Notes under the pieces: model-generated
Told to the model about the DNA's origin: nothing
What the model saw: the letters and a program-made list of their open reading frames with translations, nothing else
Databases searched by the model: none
Program-made: the position numbers and the translations under genes
Assembly (NCBI RefSeq): GCF_902459695.1
Contig: NZ_CABPRZ010000017.1
Span: 1 to 64,000, forward strand
Reading direction: 5' to 3'
DNA: 64,000 bases
From: Pandoraea terrae
GTDB taxonomy: Bacteria; Pseudomonadota; Gammaproteobacteria; Burkholderiales; Burkholderiaceae
In this document: positions 63,998-64,000 of the stretch, in pieces
Layout of the letters: each line of letters opens with the position of its first letter
How positions within the stretch are numbered: the stretch's first letter is position 1

Positions 63998-64000
63998 CGT

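Overview
The window is 64 kb of GC-rich chromosomal DNA from a beta-proteobacterium, most likely a member of the Burkholderiales (Burkholderiaceae such as Pandoraea are plausible; genus not proven). The case rests on a Gram-negative Porin_4-type porin, an imuA-imuB-dnaE2 mutasome, a giant NAD-glutamate dehydrogenase, a DUF3563 mini-protein typical of Burkholderiales, and an FMN riboswitch upstream of ribB. I see no rRNA or tRNA gene and no CRISPR array.

Layout. 1-215: a long inverted repeat and a 38-bp tandem repeat. 216-5778: two divergent SDR oxidoreductases, one followed by a KstD-like flavoprotein; an OsmC protein; a TetR regulator divergent from a metal-dependent hydrolase. 6052-8508: a porin and an AzgA-type purine permease. 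8893-14016: an A/T-richer accessory island that looks like a RiPP export cluster: a 51-aa precursor with a Gly-Gly leader and a 12-residue Trp-rich core, a radical SAM/SPASM maturase wrecked by an internal deletion, a secreted aspartic-protease-like protein, an HlyD adaptor and a C39-peptidase ABC exporter. 14131-20048: GNAT, MocR regulator, MFS transporter, phosphoesterase and a membrane protein. 20163-26809: NAD-GDH divergent from DbpA helicase. 26987-29238: a lipoprotein and a large protein of unknown family (possible effector). 29864-33150: a GGDEF-EAL protein and an HDOD protein. 33466-34827: a xanthine/urate-type permease. 35068-40752: the LexA-controlled ImuA-ImuB-DnaE2 operon. 41082-41222: a DUF3563 mini-gene.

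41454-47506: a copper-homeostasis block (cueR, an endonuclease/exonuclease/phosphatase gene, copA, copZ). An IscB element (RNA-guided nuclease ancestor of Cas9) with a recognisable omega-RNA region has inserted into it. The iscB stop overlaps the cueR start, and the left-end hairpin of the element carries the stop codon of the neighbouring gene. Both copA and copZ have promoters with the 19-bp spacer and dyad expected for CueR control.

47680-49281: FMN riboswitch, ribB and a thioesterase. 49390-54996: a CPA2 antiporter, a DUF2848-GntR-amidase operon and dsbB. 55024-63997: a purine catabolic module: a LysR regulator divergent from xdhA-xdhB-xdhC, then an adenine-deaminase-type enzyme and an AzgA-type permease. 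Adenine import, deamination to hypoxanthine and oxidation through xanthine to urate can be drawn directly on these genes, with the two other NCS2 permeases in the window widening the substrate range.

The two most interesting systems are the decayed RiPP/cyclophane-like cluster and the IscB element wired into the copper operon.
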